A DNA stretch of 64,000 nucleotides from Phorcus lineatus (lineage: Eukaryota; Mollusca; Gastropoda; Trochida; Trochidae), in the NCBI GenBank assembly GCA_921293015.1, contig OV121083.1:34402908-34466907 (forward strand). Reading direction: 5' to 3'. The first letter of the stretch is position 1, and the number at the start of each line of letters is the position of its first letter. The notes beneath the pieces are model-generated. The model was given only the letters and a program-made list of their open reading frames with translations, had not been told where the DNA came from and searched no databases. Both the position numbers and the translations under genes were made by a program. Below are positions 22,730 through 34,327 of this stretch, piece after piece.

Positions 22730-23560
22730 AGAAAGAAATTACAGGAAATATTGTAGATATTCTTGAATAGTTCATGAGGAAGGAGTTTGCCTATATTGTC
22801 TATCAACTCATTGATGTACTGTATTCCCGCCACTTCCCACTTCTAAAGGGTTTCGAATGGTATTTTTTATACGGACTTTGATATAATTGCATCTTTTTCA
22901 AAAACTTTTGGTGGAACAATCTTCGTTTCGATAAGAAAAAAACTGGTAGAAAACAGATAATTCATTTTTGGCAAGAGTAATGATTTTAATGCTTTACGTC
23001 CAAAAGGTGTTAGTATTTCCCTTTTGCAGAGATGCATTGAATGTTCTTTTTCTTTATATTTATCATTGCAATTGACAATAGTGTCAATTTCTATACCCAA
23101 TAGTTTAGCTTTTTTGGTCCAAAAAATTCATTAAACTGTCCTTTAGAAGTTTCATTCGACAGCTTTCTTTTAGAACCCATCCGAATAAACTTAGTTTTTT
23201 CAATATTTACTCGCATAAACGTTCATAAAGGGCCAGTGTTTAAAACTTTTGTAGACATATATTTTGTGCGATCAAGCATCAGATATATGTCGTCTGCAAA
23301 CTGAGCTAGCTGATGTTCAATAGTACCAAACTCTACTATAACTATAAACTTTGATAAGTTAATTGTCCTTAATTAATATGGTTGATTTGTCGGTTGATAT
23401 GATAAAAATATAAGAGTCCCTTTGGCGACAGACCCGACTAAGTTTGAAGAAATAACTTGGGAAACCGTTGATCAATACACATGATTCAGTGTTTTCGTAC
23501 AACTTATTTGAAAAGCCACTACGTAATTTCATTACATATTATTTACCTTTGATACGAACC
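22730..23560 (-). mobile_element. Non-LTR retrotransposon (LINE) reverse transcriptase remnant
   Basis: Reading the - strand downward: a GFPSYFFKLSRVCRQRDSYI block (cf. the NGF-S..F-VSRGVRQGD-LSP motif), then QFADD at 23303-23289 (the catalytic YADD/FADD box), then NIEKTKFIRMGS, then GIEIDT and LTPFGRKALKSLLLPKMNYL (thumb region), then INELIDN-GKLLPHELFKN. The order is that of a LINE reverse transcriptase. Stops and frameshifts (for example after the LIKDN and VLNTGPL segments) show it is inactive. The exact clade was not determined. Confidence 0.8.
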
Positions 23561-23689
23561 TAAATGTCATATGTGTTGATACATAATCAAAACATCTTAA
23601 CTTTTCATGTCCAAAAGACACATATTTATATGACAAATACTGGTTTTCCATGGAAATCTAAAAATAGCCGTATAAATGCACAGAGGTGT

Positions 23690-23870
23690 AGATATCACGT
23701 CCAATATACATGGATACTAGTTCTAACCTAACAAACACTATCAACTCCTAACTGCCCGCCTGGCTGTTTTAGACAAGTCTCTAAATTACGTTTGACTTTT
23801 TGACGCGCCACTGTCCGGTTTTCGATCATAATTGCGACATTCTACCTTCATATTGTCACTGTAAAAAAAC
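23690..23870. repeat. Dispersed repeat, copy near the palindrome (left)
   Basis: Shares the landmarks ATACAT, AGTCTCTAAATTACGTTTGA, GACGCGCCACTGT, TTTTCGAT and CTACCTTCATATTG with 25805-25990, and its first part with 7500-7620. Confidence 0.5.
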
Positions 23871-24267
23871 CAACAAGCTTTGAAATGTGTCCTTTTGGTA
23901 ACAGTCGATACTTCGCGTCGATCAAACATTGATTAAGTTTGGCATATATGAGTCTAACAAATCTCGGAGTGGCTCTTTAATATTGGCCTACGACTGTCTT
24001 AGCACTAAGAGAGCTTCGAAAATCAAGGCCCATATGTCTTGTAAGTATCAACACAGCCCATAACACACTCTTGTCTTGTTTCTTCTCCAGTGTATCTACC
24101 CTTGATAAAACCATTTTGTTCTTCACTGATAAACGAAGAGAGTGTCGGTATACCTCTGAGCTACCTCAGCTACAGCAAAGTTGCAGGTTATATTGAGGAA
24201 TGTTATCGGTCTCCAATTATTTTTTAGAAATTTCTTTGGTTTATTATCTTTTGGAATACATGTTAAT

Positions 24268-25363
24268 ATTGGCGAAACGATTCACTGATATTCTCTATAT
24301 TTACCGTTGCATCGTCTGCTACGCGAAACGAGTACATCGATACAAAACACGTTTAGACAATATATCAGGATATTTATATCGTGAGGGTTTATCATACATC
24401 GATGTAACGCCATTAGAGACTATTACATAATTTGTTAAAAAAAATAATTTGATAAGGTGATAAAGTTCATATTTCATTTTAGTGATTATAGTGATCAGAA
24501 AAAACCCCAGAACAAATATATTATTTGTGGTACTTTATCCGCAATTTCACATTCTCTCTGATTTTGGGATTTCAATTCATGATATTTTTGGACAGGTTTG
24601 CAGCTAAGAAACAACATTACATATTTGATGTTCTATCTACTCTTATTTCATAAACTGCAGAGAATCGGGATACGTATAGTATCGCAACCATGATATCGTG
24701 ATGATGATGATCGTCTCGCATGTTAATTGGCAATACTTCCTTGATAATCGTCTCGTCTCATAAAACTTGAATCAGGATATATCGTCTCGGTACTAGGTAG
24801 ACCTGTGTATCTTGGCCTTAGTGGCGAGACGATATATCCCGATTCAAGTTTCACTAGGCGAGAAAATATATCATGGAATCTTTGCCAAGGAACCTGCGAG
24901 ACGATTATCATCACGATACAGTGGTTGCGATACAATACGTATCCCGATTCTCTACAATTTATAAAAAAAACTATGGATAGGACACAAAACACTAATGTTA
25001 ATCCAAATTAATACCAAATTGCCATAGACATTACATGAAGGAAAATCCCAAAGTAAGAGTGACTGTGAAATTACATATAGAATATCAGAAATATCATATA
25101 ATTCCTCTTTCTGTTTCTGTTCTAATTACTGTTATCTCTGAAATAGAAGAAAAACCTTTTTAGCTTTTATAGTTATTTGTTTGAAACAAATTATATTAAC
25201 AGTATCGGGATATATTGTCTCTTATGGCGATACATCGATGTATTGTGGACCCTCACGATATAAATATCCTGATATATTGTCAAAACATGTTTTGTATCGA
25301 TGCACTCGTATCGCGTAGTAGACTATGCAAACATCGATACTATCGATGAATCGTTACACCACT
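24268..25363. repeat. 1.1-kb imperfect palindrome (foldback element candidate)
   Basis: The two halves are inverses around about 24815. The outer arms match best (24340-24400 against 25235-25300: CGATATAAATATCCTGATAT on one strand), as do the inner arms (GAGAATCGGGATACGTAT at 24661 against its inverse ending near 24955). The intervening AT-rich parts also show residual similarity. The ends (GGCGAAACGATTCA and TGAATCGTTACACC) are imperfect inverses. No clear target duplication was found. It is full of ATCGAT words. The several short open frames within it are by-products. Confidence 0.8.
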
Positions 25364-25804
25364 AGTACTAGGGATACGATACAAAGTCCCTGCGCTTGCG
25401 TATCTGAGAGAGCGTCATTTCTATAGATAAACATAGTTAAATGATTTGATAAAATATATTTATTCTGATCACATTCAGGTCAGATTGACAAAGTCTGGTA
25501 GTAAATAATAATTCAGAGACAGTCAGTAAAAACAAATAACATATCCTGTTGATTAATTTATTTAGGTCTCATTTATTAATCACCCGACAAACCATATACA
25601 TACTTTTTAGAAAACGATATCAAAGTGGCATAGGTTGTTTCATGATTTTTTATGTTACTTGCATAAGTGTCAAAATACCATATTTCCTGAGTTTAGATCA
25701 AATCGTCTCCCTAACCTTGCTTATTTATCTCCAAAATCCCAAACAATGGTATTTTCTAAATTTCAATGATAATCGTAAAAACAGGATATAAAAATTATTA
25801 TGAG

Positions 25805-25990
25805 GTCGACATCCTGTTTCCTATTTACATACATATTTGTTAAATGCCCTACTTAACTCTACCAAATCATATTTGTCTTTGTGTCTGCTGTAAATAAGTT
25901 TCCAAAATAACGTTTGAATCGTTGGCGCGCGCCATTGTTTTCGATGGAAAAAAATCACAACTTTCATCTGTTTATTGCCTCTTTCATGTA
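25805..25990. repeat. Dispersed repeat, copy near the palindrome (right)
   Basis: Direct-orientation relative of 23690-23870, with CTATTTACATACATATTTGT, AAAATAACGTTTGAATCGTT and GCGCGCCATTGTTTTCGATG. The two copies bracket the palindrome. Confidence 0.5.
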
Positions 25991-26375
25991 CTGATAAGCA
26001 CTAAGGTGGTATTTTTCATTCGATTAAATAACACCATATATAAAGTTTGACCGGTTTGACTCAAACAACATAGGCCTACTCGATATATGTGTCCCTTAAT
26101 TTAAATAGCGTTTCGTTATTTTTTTTATGTTATAAATTATGATACACCGACAATGAAGTATGTGGGGTAATCTACATTATTCCTTTACTTTATTTTTTAG
26201 CTTTTATCGACTATGACATTAGAAGCAATTTTTTTATGATTTTAGAATATTAGTTACAAAAGAAGAAGCAGAATTTTGTGGTCCGTCGCAATCAACGAAC
26301 CAGACGGAGTTACCTCCCTTCGCTCAAGTTTTCACTTCCGCAAAAGTTTTTTTTATACAATGCTGAACTGTCAAA

Positions 26376-26392
26376 TGTGTGTGTGTGTGTGT
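26376..26392. repeat. (TG)n microsatellite
   Basis: Eight TG units just upstream of the XKR start codon, probably in its 5' UTR or promoter. Confidence 0.8.
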
Positions 26393-26452
26393 AAGGTCAC
26401 TGTCACAGACTAGTAGATTTAATAGCATGAATACGTAGCAGCAGTCGGCGAG

Positions 26453-27198
26453 ATGACTTCAAGGGCTAAACTACCCTTTACACGCCGGGGGAAAGGTTTT
26501 AGATATATTTACGACTCAGAAAGCGAAGACGAAGATGAATCTGATCACAATGAACAATGTTTAGTTCAAGGTATTCAGAAGCGAAAATCTGATCACCTTG
26601 ATGGAGAAATCCAGCGAATCGACAGAGCTAAACTGTTCGAGCATGAACCTTATAACGATACTGATGATGTAATTGACTTTCTCCCAAGGGATAAAAGAAT
26701 TCTCACTGAAAGTTGCCAAAATCGCCAACATGCAACTCCAACGCGATCATCGCATGACAGTCGTGATTTAGGCGTGTACAGAAAAGAAGTTCCACCAACA
26801 GAAGATGGGTTCCCTGCTCAAGAAGGAGATCCTCAATGTAAACAAAGACTAGACTTTGTTTACGAGTTTGGATGGTTTGAACTGGTGATTGGTTTTGGAT
26901 CAATAATTGTTTTTGCTGCAGATTTTGGATCTGATATTAACTTAGTTATTCAGTATTTTCTCGAAGGACAAATACTGTATGGAAGTGTATCATGTGTTCT
27001 GACGGCAGGCCCATCACTTGTGACATGTTTTCTTGGTTTACATTGGTATATCTTGGACTTTAAGCGTGAACAAGATGAGTTAACCAAGGCCTCCCAATGT
27101 CCTAAAAGACTTGAGAAGATGAAGAAATTGAAGACATCAAATTGCCAATGGGCTCTTAGATTCATCTTTACACTTCTTCAGTTTGGTCCAGTCATCAG
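26453..27198 (+). CDS. XKR exon 1, ending at a GC donor
   Basis: 746 bp, 248 codons plus AG. Reads MTSRAKLPFTRRGKGFRYIY to LLQFGPVI. The reading frame itself runs on to a stop at 27244, but the XKR similarity stops at 27198, where the sequence is ATCAG/GCAAGA. That is the consensus of the minor GC-AG intron class, and AG plus the A of exon 2 restores an Arg codon. Confidence 0.85.
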
Positions 27199-30100
27199 GC
27201 AAGAATCTGAAATATCATTAATGCCAATAATGCTTACTGTTTAGTAAATCTGTTTATCAAAAATTCAAATTCAAAGCTTTTTAACATTCATCAATAAGAT
27301 ACCTTTTTTTTACATTAGCAACAATCAGATAAAGAAAAAATTGATAAATTCATAAAAAATGTAAATGGTTATGGTTTCAGTGCAGAATATTAATCCTTCT
27401 TCTGCAAGCTTACCAAATTTTATTTAATGCTTTTAAAACCACGAGCTTTTGTTGTTGCTAATGTAATTAAATGTCTGTCAAATATCTGTCAAATTATGAC
27501 ATTAGCTACATTTTTTGATTAGGTGACTTGACATCATTATTATAGGGGGGAGTGTTTTTCTTGGTTTTATATTACATAAAGGAAGGCCTTATTAAGCAAA
27601 TGTAGGTGTAAAAATAAGAACATTATACTTTGATAACTTTGACCATTTGGTATTGCTGTGAGCACTTTTCAACGGAAGATGTCATATGCTAGTTGCCTGC
27701 GCACCTCTGAACGCAAAGGTGATAGTAGACAGTTAGAATCTACCATCAAAACGTTTATTTTTATAGCTGTTAGCTCAAAGCCAAATAAAGGGCGTTCATT
27801 TTATGACAATTTACCATGAATATTGATAAACTGTTCATTTACACGCATTTGAAGAAAACTTCAGCTGTTTCAGTAATGTAGTCAATATTTTCCTGCGAAA
27901 TGAATGCAGAATGACATTGTATGACAAAGAGGTTATCATGCGAGTATATTTTGGGATGGTAAATATCCTGCATAAAGAATAAACACTATACATGCATTTA
28001 GCAGCACATTGGCTAGCCAAGGCTCTCAGAATACAATTGTCCTTTCTACAAGGCATCAGTGAATTACATGTGTACAGTTATGTGCCATAATTTATCATAT
28101 TTGACTTTATTCCCCTTGACTTGCATGTTATTTTAGTGTAGGATGAATACTTGTTTTTTGAATGTTTGTCAAACTTTACACATTTATGAGAAATCATCCT
28201 AGCTACGACTTCATATTCCTGTTAAATTTCATGGTGTTCATTATTCGAATAGTATTAATGTAATGAGCATATGAAAGTCGTATGAAAAAAATAACATGGC
28301 GGCTTATGGTATACATCTTTTACAAAACTATATATATAGTTAAAAGTGATGTTATTAGTTAAACTGTCATCTGTAATATTAAATTGAACTTTTGTACTTC
28401 AAATTGAATTGATCCGATTTTGACAAAGACAAACAGAATTCATCTCATAATAATTATTCATGCTGCACCAAAAATACATGTAATTTGATAGGAATAACGT
28501 CAAATATGACATTATTATAACACTGCCCTTGTATAATCAAATATATTGTATTTTATATTATCCATTCCTTAATTATATGGTAAAGAGATGTAAGCAAATG
28601 TTAAGATATGGAAAAAAGGCACCATTAAATCACCTTGAATATAATTTTCATATGGAAAATAAATTCATTGTCAAAAAAATATGATTCAATCTCACTGAAA
28701 AGAATTTTTACATATTCAGAGTCGCTGAGTACCTGTATTATGGCTACAAGTCCAAGAAGACGGCTGAGAAAATTGAATCATTAGAGAAGAATTGTCACAA
28801 GAAGATAGTCAAGAGGAAGGAAGAGAATAAGGAAGAGAAGAAGACAATTGATATGCTTGAAGAGAAAAAGAAGCGATATCACAACAAGATGCTGTTTGAG
28901 GACGTTGACGCCTGTCTGCTCAGACTCTTTGAGAGTTTCTTGGAATCGGCGCCACAGCTGACCTGGCAGCTCTACGTTTGGATCATTCTACGGGATCACA
29001 GTGATGTAGTCGGATGTAAGAATTTTAAAGGGACAGTAGCATGTTTTCTTTAGATGAATAATGTGATCTCATGAAAACAAAAATTAATTTTTCCATTTCT
29101 AAACAAAATTTTCTAATAAAAAAGAAGCAGTTTTAAATGAACGTACCATGATCGGTTAAGTAATGTGAATGTCTTTCCCTACCTCAAATGATTAAACAAA
29201 AAATGACTGAGAGTGATGTTAGCTTCTTACTTGTTTATTTCCTGTACTACAATGGGTGATTAGGTTGAGTAATGAGATCGTTTGACCTTCTGAAGGCGAT
29301 ACATTTGGCATAAACTAATGTTTATTTGGGAAAATTTGAAGAAATAAACTTTCAAAAAACATGCTACTGCCCCCTTAAAGGCCACATTTCTCTGTTTTTT
29401 TAAAGTTTGTCTTTATAACCTCGCCTTAGTGCTTTATATTTACATAACAAAATTAACTCAAGAAAATTATAATTTATGTTGAAATTGTATGATAAGTGCC
29501 TTTATTAAATAGAATTTTGAAAAGAAATTGCTGATATTTTAAACATCTACCATTTCAATATAAAAGTTTTGAAGTGTGCAAGACAACAAATTTATATTTT
29601 AGACCTTTTATCCTTATTGTAATTTATAAGTTTTGGTGAATAATTTACTACCGTCCGAATTTACTTTATCCATTCATGAAAAAATTTTCACAGTACAACA
29701 ATTTTATATTGAAAGCAGTATGATTCATTATGAATCTTATCATTTTAGTCAGGTAGTATAAATGATTCACACTTTATTACATTAATTCAATGATGAATCA
29801 TGAATTTTACTAACTTAGTTTTAACTAAAGACACAGACAATAAAGGATAATCCACGTTAGAAAATCAAATCTACTGAATTTAAAATTACTCCAAAGAACA
29901 TGGAAAAGAAATTCTGATGATTTCTGATTACAGTGTTTGCAAAATTATGAATCTTTGATATCAACTTTCAATGGAGATATATGTAATAAAGAAATATCAC
30001 AAGAATGTAAATACTTCTAATCATATATTTGGAAATTTTATTTCAAGTCAATGATAGTTTGTTTGACTTCAATTGTGCTGGTTAATCCACCAACAATAAA

Positions 30101-31044
30101 TGGCAAAGTTTATTTATGATCAATGATTTGATGAACATATCTTTAGGGTACAAGAATCACAAAACTGTTTAAAAGGGTAATTACTTTTATATCCAACATG
30201 CTATATCAACATCATTTTTATTTTACTTGCTGTATTTCAAAGTCATTAAATCCTATATTCGATTTGATTTCAATTTTCCAAAATTTGGATTTTGAGGAGA
30301 TAATCATTGTTCTGTTAATTACGATTATTTACAGTGTACACAAGAATCTTCACTCTTCTGTCCTCATGGCTGGCGCTGTCTATATCCCTCGTCTCCTACC
30401 ACCGTTCTCTGCGGTACTCCCGGGACGAGAAGGAGATAATGCGGCGGCGTGCCATACCCTTCTACTTCATCTGGAGAAGCAGCGAGGTCGGGAACCGCGT
30501 TCTATGCATCTGCTTATTTGCATCAACTTTCCATGCCATCGTCTTCATCCCGATAGGAATACACTGGTTTGTTATATCAGCGTGGCTCATGTGTCAGAAA
30601 ACCAGTTTTTATGGACACAGAGGTTTTGAGATTGTTTTCAACATTATATGTGGCTATGTGATGATTTTCTGTTTCCTCAATGTGAAAGAAGGTCACACAA
30701 GGTTTAGATATCTTCTTTTCTATATAATATTCTATGTGGAGAGTTTCTCCATGCTTATTGTCTGGTTCATGTATTCCTCCCACGTTGGAGAATGGTTTCA
30801 TGTTGGTGGTTTAGCAGCTGTAGCTCTGCTGGCCTGTTTACATGTGATGTTCCAAATTATGTATTACACCCTATGTCATCCGACGGGGGACATTAAAACA
30901 TGTCTTCCTTGTGATCGGAATACCTGTTATGAGTTGGTGTGTCATGATTTGGATGAAGAGGAGAAGAGCAAGAAAGATCCCTTGAACATGGAAATAACCG
31001 TCAAAGCTCCAAAGGGAAAACGTCGTGAGCCAACAGCTGTTTGA
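26453..31044 (+). CDS. XK-related protein (XKR4/6/7-like), three exons
   Basis: Exons 26453-27198, 28720-29015 and 30335-31044 join in frame to 583 codons plus TGA. XKR proteins are multi-pass plasma-membrane proteins; some members scramble phospholipids after caspase cleavage. An acidic N-terminus (SESEDEDESD) precedes the first membrane segment at about residue 145 (LVIGFGSIIVFAADFGSD). The family signature LFESFLESAPQL is in exon 2. Exon 3 holds LVSYHRSLRYSRDEK, then several hydrophobic helices and FLNVKEGHTRFRYLLFY, a strong XKR motif. Three coding exons is also the layout of vertebrate XKR4, XKR6 and XKR7. The start is the first ATG of the long open frame, preceded by a TGA-containing leader. 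No obvious DEVD-like caspase site was seen in the tail. Which XKR subgroup it belongs to is inference. Confidence 0.92.
27199..28719 (+). other. XKR intron 1 (GC-AG type)
   Basis: 1.5-kb AT-rich intron starting GCAAGA and ending TTTTTACATATTCAG. Nothing else recognised inside. Confidence 0.75.
28720..29015 (+). CDS. XKR exon 2 with Lys/Glu-rich helix
   Basis: 296 bp, phase 2 to 1. After VAEYLYYGYKSKKT comes a strongly charged stretch of about 35 residues rich in Lys and Glu, likely a cytosolic helix, then MLFEDVDACLLRLFESFLES and APQLTWQLYVWIIL. Vertebrate paralogs have a shorter, less charged linker as far as I recall. The donor is GGAT/GTAAGA. Confidence 0.9.
29016..30334 (+). other. XKR intron 2
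   Basis: 1.3-kb AT-rich intron, GTAAGA to ATTATTTACAG. No features recognised. Confidence 0.8.
30335..31044 (+). CDS. XKR exon 3 (terminal)
   Basis: 710 bp. A Leu codon spans the junction, followed by YTRIFTLLSSWLALSISLVS. The exon encodes the membrane-helix-rich C-terminal half, then a Cys-rich segment (CLPCDRNTCYELVCHD) and an acidic/basic tail ending EPTAV. The last 23 codons lie in the first unit of the tandem array described at 30975-31535. Confidence 0.93.
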
Positions 31045-31535
31045 AATATTTCCATGTTATACTGAAGTGTTAATTTCATTATGATGTAGATGAGGGATCT
31101 GTTTAATATTGAAATCATGTATACCTCCATATAGCAAATATCGAAAGCCAACCGCTGTTTGAAATATTTTCTTGAATCACTGAAGTGTTAATATAGATGA
31201 TGTAGATGAGGGATCCATTGAATATTGAAATCATGTATACCTCCATGTGGCAAACATTGAGAAACGCTGTTTGAAATATTTTCTTGAAATAGTGTTAATT
31301 TCATTAAGATGTAGATGAGGGATCCATTGAATATTGAAATCATGTGTACGCCCAAAGGGCAAACATTGTGAGCCAATGGCTGTTTGAAATATTTCCTTGT
31401 CAAACTTAATTGTAAATTTCATTGTGATGAAGAATTCAATGGACATATATTAATGACCCTAAAACTACCAAAGGGCAAAATCCATCATCCAACTGCTGTT
31501 TGAAATATTTCCTTGTATTATTAACAATCATCATG
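30975..31535 (+). repeat. Tandem array that includes the end of the XKR coding region
   Basis: Five diverged units start near 30975, 31095, 31211, 31320 and 31432 (spacing 109-120 bp). Each carries a GGATCCNTTGAA-type block, an AAAGGGCAAA-type block (not in all) and GCTGTTTGAAATATTT. In unit 1 these blocks encode the C-terminal residues and the TGA stop. In units 2-5 they lie in the 3' UTR. Confidence 0.85.
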
Positions 31536-31610
31536 TTTATAACGCAGTGTATGAAAGAAGATTTATATATTTGCATTCTTTAGTTGTTCAAAGATTTATA
31601 AGTGAATTTG

Positions 31611-31616
31611 AATAAA
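31611..31616 (+). promoter_or_regulatory. Possible polyadenylation signal of XKR gene
   Basis: AATAAA about 570 nt after the stop codon and just beyond the tandem array. Confidence 0.5.
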
Positions 31617-31621
31617 ACACT

Positions 31622-32096
31622 GTAGCTCAGTTGATCGTCTGACTAGAGTCCTTGTGACTCAATTTTCTTCAGTTGTTATCCATTCAAAATTTTTCAGTCC
31701 AGGAGTTTGTAATATTTAAGTTATATGCAATTCTCATAACAAGGGCTTTGGCAGATGTTAATCCTATAAGCAGGAAAACAACTAAAAGCATGACTTTGTA
31801 TGATATTTGATTTAATTCAAGCTTTGTCCACCATTAAAAGAAAGCTATGAATTTGGGAATATGGCCTTTAAAAGCTTAAAAGGACAGTCTTATCAGGGTA
31901 TTTTTTGTGAAACAAAATTCAAGGGGACATTCCCGTTTATTTGAATATATTATTAGTACATGATTATAACGCAACACAGTCAAAAAATGTTACTGAGGGT
32001 AACATTGTGGTTGATATAGCTTCGGTAACTTGATGAATAAGAGTGCACAGTCGGTTAAAAAACACAACAATGAGAAGTTAAGCCATTCATCAGTGT
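31622..32096. other. Intergenic, little recognised
   Basis: The first bases (GTAGCTCAGTTGATCGTCTG) resemble a tRNA A box, as in a decayed tRNA-derived SINE head, but no B box follows. The rest shows nothing. Confidence 0.4.
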
Positions 32097-32467
32097 TACC
32101 GTATTCAACTTAATAACCGCCCACTCCCCTATAAGCGCCCACCCACCACGTTTTTGACTGAACAATATGCGTCCTGATTTAGCGCCAACCTCTCAACATT
32201 GCTTACCTTGCATGCTGATTCATTGAAGAAGGTTTTTCAGTCTTGCAATAAGTCTTTTACTTCCACTAAAGTGAAGAATACAGGGTTTTTCAAGACCCCC
32301 AGCCACCACCAAAATGATAAAAGTTATAAAACCATATTTCAAAGACATGTGTATCGTAAGAAAACACTTTCAAGACTAAACTTGAGGACAATTTTTATCG
32401 TTTTGATTGGCGCCCCCTTTTACCAATTTTTTAAGCGCCCCGGGCGCTTATCACGTTGAATACGGTA
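32097..32467. mobile_element. TA-flanked MITE of the TAAGCGCCC family
   Basis: The ends CCGTATTCAACTTAATAA and the inverse of TTATCACGTTGAATACGG face each other, each next to a TA dinucleotide, as expected for Tc1/mariner-type targets. Internal GCGCCC blocks are mirrored. No transposase frame. Related fragment at 5985-6165. Confidence 0.65.
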
Positions 32468-34327
32468 CTTGTGTGAATAGCCTGCCTTACAGCATTACAA
32501 GGCATTGTTGGTTAGTCTTATCGTAAATCATTTATAAATGTGCAAATATTCCATCCATTCATACAGTTTATTGTTATGATGTTAAGAAGTTAAAGGACAG
32601 CGCAACAACATGGCGGGCAAAAAGGACTCTTTAAAGAGTACCGGTACTTAACCAATGTCATCAGTAACAAACTCAGTAATGTGAAATCCGCTACCAACAA
32701 TGTTTTCTTTTATGAAAGAAAGAAAAAAGATATCTTAATTGCGAAAATTTAGAGGAGTAGAATTAGACCCTGGATATCTGGAGACTTATCGTGATAAGTA
32801 TGTTATTACTAATGAAGTAAAGCAAAGTAGTGTCATATTTTTCATGAGTAAATGAACATACCACTTTTGCCAGGCAACCATTTTTCGGAGAAAGTTCAAT
32901 ACTTAAGTGTTTGTTATGTCACTGCCTTCGAGGGTCTGCCATAACAACAATTAATTGAGTAGGATGGAAATTATGACATCTCAAACGTAGCCTTGTGTTC
33001 ATTTAATGTAATGTAGGGCAAATCATGTATCCACCTTGTTTTTACAAAGGTAATCCAAAAAATGTGCACTAGATAATCATCATTATCAACGAATGTATTA
33101 AATTTACAACTCATTTACAATTCATTTTATTTGGACCTTTTGGCTTCTACTTGGGAAAATTCAAGATGCTTATACAATATGCAGTATTAGACTTAACAAA
33201 TGACCATATATATGAAGAGTATTGCGTTTTTACATTTCAAACTCTTGTTTAAGGATTTCTTTAATAATGCACATTCATATTTCATTATTTGTAGGATCAC
33301 AGAATATTTGTTTGAAATATTATCATTTATATATGAGACAAAATGTGTTAACTTCATTTTCGTATTTATTCATTATAGCTTTTTTAACAATATGATTTAT
33401 ATGTTATATCATTATGTACATGAAACATGATAAGTTTCACTATAATGTCATAACCATAAGATTTCCTTTCAAGAGTCAAAGTTGTTTAACAAAAGCAGGG
33501 TATTCATCAAAAGATTTCATTTCAAAACTTGAAACAGAAATTGGGAAATTTAGTGCAGATTTATAAAATCCCAACATTTACAGATCTAGAGTTTATCTAT
33601 AATAATGGATGGGAACTTGACACAATAAGAACATGAATAGTTCTATTCATAAATATGTTTCTAAATCTCTTGTTTTAGAGAATTTTGCAGAGACAGCAAC
33701 TTTTGTGAAAAAAATGATTATTGGCAAATAATAAGTTTACACCATACAAACCATTCTTCTATTCATGTACTGAAACCAAGAAAGTATGACCCTTAGTTAA
33801 CAAGTTTTTGTTTCAATGTAAAATTATTTTATTTTTGTCTTTTCCCTCTTTGCACTTTGAAGTTAAGCTTAATATTTAGCTTTATTTTTGATTGTGTTCA
33901 AGTTGATTTGTTTTTTATCATTTGTTCAGTTGTTCCTTTTTGTTGTGTTTTGTTATTGGCTTATATTAAGAAGATTTTTTATCATTCAAAAAAACATTAG
34001 GTAATGTTATATTAGAAAACTATATTTTCAGGGTAATAAATATATATTGTGACTATTACCATATAATGCTAAGTCAGTAAACAAATATCAATGACCATGT
34101 TTGTAATAACTGTAGGATTACCTTTATACCAAAGATTTTGTATATTTATATTTTTTGAGACATGAATATTCAATAAGCAGTAGAAATGACAGAATTTCGT
34201 ATAATCAAAAACAAACATTTATAATGCTGCCTTTCATGTGTGGTGTAAAGTAAACAGTGTAATTACTTCATTTGCTTTTATATATTTATAATTTAAACTT
34301 ATTCAAGTTCATTGTATTTAAGTTTAT
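32468..34327. other. Intergenic, nothing recognised
   Basis: Very AT-rich. Only short random open frames. Confidence 0.5.

Noticed and set aside
24200..25011. Open frames of 68-89 codons within the palindrome
   Set aside because: They mirror one another because of the inverted repeat and show no protein similarity.
30942..31446. Minus-strand open frames over the XKR 3' array
   Set aside because: They repeat because the DNA repeats; no start or splice context and they overlap XKR antisense.
31622..31700. Possible tRNA gene (TAGCTCAGTTGATCG A-box-like)
   Set aside because: No B box, no acceptor-stem pairing; at best a decayed SINE head.
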